The position numbers were made by a program, and so were the translations under genes. DNA of 64,000 bases from Chryseobacterium sp. 39-10 (GTDB taxonomy: Bacteria; Bacteroidota; Bacteroidia; Flavobacteriales; Weeksellaceae), in contig MKTK01000003.1 of assembly GCA_001898255.1 (NCBI GenBank), positions 1-64,000 of the forward strand. Reading direction: 5' to 3'. The notes below the pieces were generated by a model. The model did not search any database. It saw only the letters and a list, made by a program, of their open reading frames with translations, and was not told the origin of the DNA. Positions 62,030 to 64,000 of the stretch are shown one piece after another (the stretch's first letter is position 1; every line of letters begins with the position of its first letter).

Positions 62030-63364
62030 CTACAGTCCGAATTTTTCCATTCTTCTGTACAAAGCAGCCCGCGAAAGTCCTAAAGCATCGGCTGCGGCAG
62101 AAATATTCCCGTGATATTTTTTCAACGCGTTGTTGATGAGTTTTTCCTCCATTTCTTCAATATTTAATGAAGTAATGGCACCTTCATTTACCGTATTTTC
62201 CAGTTTTAATGTAATGAAATCAGACTCGGACAATATAATTTCGCGCTCGATCGCGTGCTCAAGTTCGCGGATGTTTCCGGGGAAAGCGTACTGCGAAATT
62301 TGCTCCAGATTTTGTAGGGTGATGTTGTTTTTCCCATACTTTTTTTCATACTTTTTAATGAAGAAAGCGACCAGACTTTCCAAATCTTCCTTTCGCTCCC
62401 GAAGCGGCGGAAGGTGCACTTCAACGGTGTTGATCCGGAAATACAAATCCTCCCGAAACTTTCCTTCGGATACCAGTTTTTTGAGATCTGCATTGGTTGC
62501 AAAAATAAAACGGACATCTGGAAAACGCTCTTTGGTTTCCCCAATTCTGGATAATTTTTTGGTTTGAATTAAAGTGAGAATTTTTTGCTGCAAGTGTAAC
62601 GAAAGATTCCCGATTTCATCCAGAAATACCGTTCCGCCATCCGCATTTTCAATTTTTCCGGCTTTATCGGTTTTGGCATCGGTAAAAGCTCCTTTTGCAT
62701 ATCCGAATAATTCGGCTTCAAAAAGATTATCAGAAAGTGAGCCCAGATCAATATGAACAAAAGGTTCGTTTTTTCTTTTTGAATGCCGGAAAAGATACTC
62801 CGCCATCACCAATTTTCCGGTTCCATTTTCGCCCAACAACAGCACATTGGCATCGGTTTGCGCCACTTTTTTCAGCGTACTCATCACCTCAATCATTTTC
62901 GGAGACTTCGATTCTAATTCGTAAGGTGAGTTGCTTTCCTGTAAATTTTCCCAGCGGGTCAGTTTTTTATTTTTCCGCGAAATATCTACCGCCAGATGAA
63001 CGGACGCATACAATTTTTCATTATTCCAGGGTTTCAGAATGAAATCTGTAGCGCCTTTTTTCAGAGCGTTAACCGCCAATTCCACTTCACCATACGCCGT
63101 CATCAAAATGACAGGAATGTTGGGATCGATTTCCTGAATTTCGGAGAGCCAGTAAAGCCCTTCTTTTCCGTCTTCAAAACCCCGGCGGAAATTCATATCG
63201 AGCAAAATGACATCGATTTCACTTTCATGGATGGTGGGAATGATTTTATTGGGCGAACTCAGGGTAAATACTTCAGTGAAGAATTTTTTCAGCCAAACTC
63301 TGGCAGAAAAGAGAATATCTTCGTCGTCGTCTACAATCAGGATCCGTGCTTCTTTTTTGCGCAT
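62030..63364 (-). CDS. Sigma-54-dependent response regulator (NtrC/AtoC type)
   Basis: A 444-residue regulator in three parts: a receiver (residues about 8-125; acceptor Asp56 in VILLDMNF, acid pocket DDDED), an AAA+ domain (Walker A LLGENGTGKLVMAEY, sigma-54 loop GAFTDA instead of GAFTGA, Walker B GGTVFLDEIGN, R-finger REDLYFRIN), and a Fis-type HTH (GNISAAADALGLSRAALYRR). It should activate a sigma-54 promoter when phosphorylated. It precedes its kinase and is divergent from an HlyD adaptor gene that has such a promoter. Two enhancer-like palindromes lie just upstream of its ATG. Confidence 0.93.
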   Translation of the reverse strand: MRKKEARILIVDDDEDILFSARVWLKKFFTEVFTLSSPNKIIPTIHESEIDVILLDMNFRRGFEDGKEGLYWLSEIQEIDPNIPVILMTAYGEVELAVNALKKGATDFILKPWNNEKLYASVHLAVDISRKNKKLTRWENLQESNSPYELESKSPKMIEVMSTLKKVAQTDANVLLLGENGTGKLVMAEYLFRHSKRKNEPFVHIDLGSLSDNLFEAELFGYAKGAFTDAKTDKAGKIENADGGTVFLDEIGNLSLHLQQKILTLIQTKKLSRIGETKERFPDVRFIFATNADLKKLVSEGKFREDLYFRINTVEVHLPPLRERKEDLESLVAFFIKKYEKKYGKNNITLQNLEQISQYAFPGNIRELEHAIEREIILSESDFITLKLENTVNEGAITSLNIEEMEEKLINNALKKYHGNISAAADALGLSRAALYRRMEKFGL

Positions 63365-63384
63365 TTTTACTTTTTATTATTCTT

Positions 63385-63424
63385 ACATGTTCACTTTTGA
63401 ACATGTATTGTCCGAAAACGAACA
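63385..63424. promoter_or_regulatory. Two enhancer-like palindromes (candidate response regulator sites)
   Basis: Site 1 is a perfect palindrome, ACATGTTCA and TGAACATGT around CTTT, at 63385-63406. Site 2, TGTCCG-AAAA-CGAACA, is at 63409-63424. Both fit TGTYCR-N4-YGAACA, and their centres are 21 bp apart, two helical turns. They lie between the regulator ATG and the sigma-54 promoter. Confidence 0.58.
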
Positions 63425-63489
63425 CTTTCTTCGAGTACCCTTTTTGGTTTACCACTCATTTGCAGCTATTTACACCCTCATTTTTTTTA

Positions 63490-63505
63490 TGGTACGCAAC
63501 TCGCA
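63490..63505 (+). promoter_or_regulatory. Sigma-54 (-24/-12) promoter of the HlyD-type gene
   Basis: TGGTACGCAACTCGCA against the consensus TGGCACGNNNNTTGCW: both GG and GC pairs at exact spacing, with 2 mismatches. The expected start is near 63516, about 17 nt before the ATG. Confidence 0.68.
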
Positions 63506-63532
63506 TAATATACTGTGAATCAGTTTACTATT

Positions 63533-64000
63533 ATGGATACGAAGGTAGAAAAAAAACATTCCAAACTCAAAATCATTTTGCCCATCGTTTTAGGAATTTT
63601 GGCAATAGGTGCTTTTCTGATGTACTTTTTGCAGCAGAAAAAAACGTTTAATGTAAAAGCAGAAGACATCCAGATTGAGGAAGTAATTTCGGGAAAATTT
63701 GAGGACATGCTGATGATTACGGCACAAACACAGTCTTTAAACTCTTCATTGGTCAACGTTTTGGAAGGCGGAATGGTGAAAGAAATTTATGGAGAAGATG
63801 GACAAATGGTTGCGAAAGGAATGCCTTTGGCGAGAATCTACAATCCGAATACTGAATTCAATTTCTTAAATCAGGAAACTGGAATTATGCAGCAGATCAG
63901 CCAAATGAGAAATTCATTGCTGGAGCTCAAAAATCAGGAATTCAACCAAAATAAAGAGCAATTGCAGGCGCAGAATGATTACAATACCGCGCAGCAAACG
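63533..64000 (+). CDS. HlyD-type efflux periplasmic adaptor, N-terminal part (cut by window edge)
   Basis: The visible 156 codons begin MDTKVEKKHSKLKIILP, then one membrane helix (PIVLGILAIGAFLMYFL), a beta strand with the ITAQTQSLNSSLVNVLEGG motif that starts the lipoyl/hairpin domain, and YGEDGQMVAKGMPLARIYNP. A polar coiled coil begins after it (LLELKNQEFNQNKEQLQAQN). This is the layout of HlyD/EmrA/MacA-type adaptors that link an inner-membrane pump to an outer-membrane channel. The partner pump is presumably beyond the edge. It is probably turned on by the neighbouring sigma-54 regulator. Confidence 0.85.
   Translation, partial: MDTKVEKKHSKLKIILPIVLGILAIGAFLMYFLQQKKTFNVKAEDIQIEEVISGKFEDMLMITAQTQSLNSSLVNVLEGGMVKEIYGEDGQMVAKGMPLARIYNPNTEFNFLNQETGIMQQISQMRNSLLELKNQEFNQNKEQLQAQNDYNTAQQT

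Noticed and set aside
63450-63470. A second sigma-54-like match (TGG followed by TTGC) upstream of the true promoter
   Set aside because: The GG-to-GC spacing is 4 bases too long.
1-64000. CRISPR arrays, prophage, transposons, restriction or toxin-antitoxin systems
   Set aside because: No direct-repeat arrays, integrases, transposases or typical paired toxin genes were seen. The CPBP protease was considered as immunity but has no bacteriocin partner.

Overview
The window looks like ordinary chromosome from a flavobacterium (Bacteroidota, Flavobacteriia), most likely a Weeksellaceae member close to Chryseobacterium, Kaistella or Epilithonimonas. The evidence is a type IX secretion (T9SS) sorting tail on a large surface protein, promoters of the Bacteroidota form TTTG-N18/19-TANNTTTG in front of the SRP RNA and tRNA-Arg, a subclass A2 class A beta-lactamase of the Chryseobacterium CGA/CIA and PER kind, bacillithiol-type thiol genes, menaquinone synthesis and a fused ResB-CcsA cytochrome c maturation protein. 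The genus is an inference; no 16S gene is present.

Layout. 1-12.9 kb: end of a thiolase gene, a nucleoside permease, a DUF151 nuclease-like protein, an orphan histidine kinase, a bstA-ytxJ-Crp/Fnr cluster, nicotinamidase, an S41 protease, a nitroreductase, urocanate hydratase, a DUF2490 protein, a 2-hydroxyacid dehydrogenase and a very acidic small protein. 13-25.7 kb: ftsK, a LolA-like protein and an LptF/LptG permease (division and envelope lipid traffic), then on the minus strand a glutathione peroxidase, a lipoprotein-sorting-like protein, kdsB (Kdo activation), an aminotransferase, a phosphohexomutase, a DUF2807 protein, a GT2 glycosyltransferase and a DUF4199 membrane protein. 25.8-32.4 kb: SRP RNA, an UPF0173 hydrolase, then the respiratory genes menB-menA, DUF2007 and ResB-CcsA. 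32.5-36.8 kb: a membrane AraC regulator facing a 984-residue T9SS repeat protein. 36.8-43.9 kb: pcm, then a plus-strand run of six closely spaced genes (oxidoreductase, M23 peptidase, beta-lactamase, an AT-rich orphan, 3-hydroxyacyl-CoA dehydrogenase, a membrane protein) and an acidic small protein. 43.9-52 kb: META lipoprotein, pheT, dnaN, DUF2490, pheS, rdgB and a CPBP protease, with a GC-rich structured element between pheT and dnaN. 52-59 kb: prfC, a DUF4349 lipoprotein, uvrA and a YheT-like hydrolase. 59-64 kb: hairpin-rich spacer, tRNA-Arg(CCU), an M28 peptidase, and an NtrY/NtrC-like two-component pair divergent from the start of an HlyD-type efflux adaptor gene.

Most genes are housekeeping or conserved in the family. 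I see no insertion sequence, prophage, CRISPR array, recombinase or recognisable defence island. The signals most worth a second look are regulatory or small: a sigma-54 promoter with two enhancer-like palindromes 21 bp apart between the two-component genes and the efflux gene; a 94-nt hairpin element by dnaN that resembles a recurrent flavobacterial RNA; a 16-codon cationic micro-ORF closed by its own terminator upstream of uvrA; an inverted pair of perfect DnaA boxes; and three gap-free 183-residue repeats, plus part of a fourth, in the T9SS protein.
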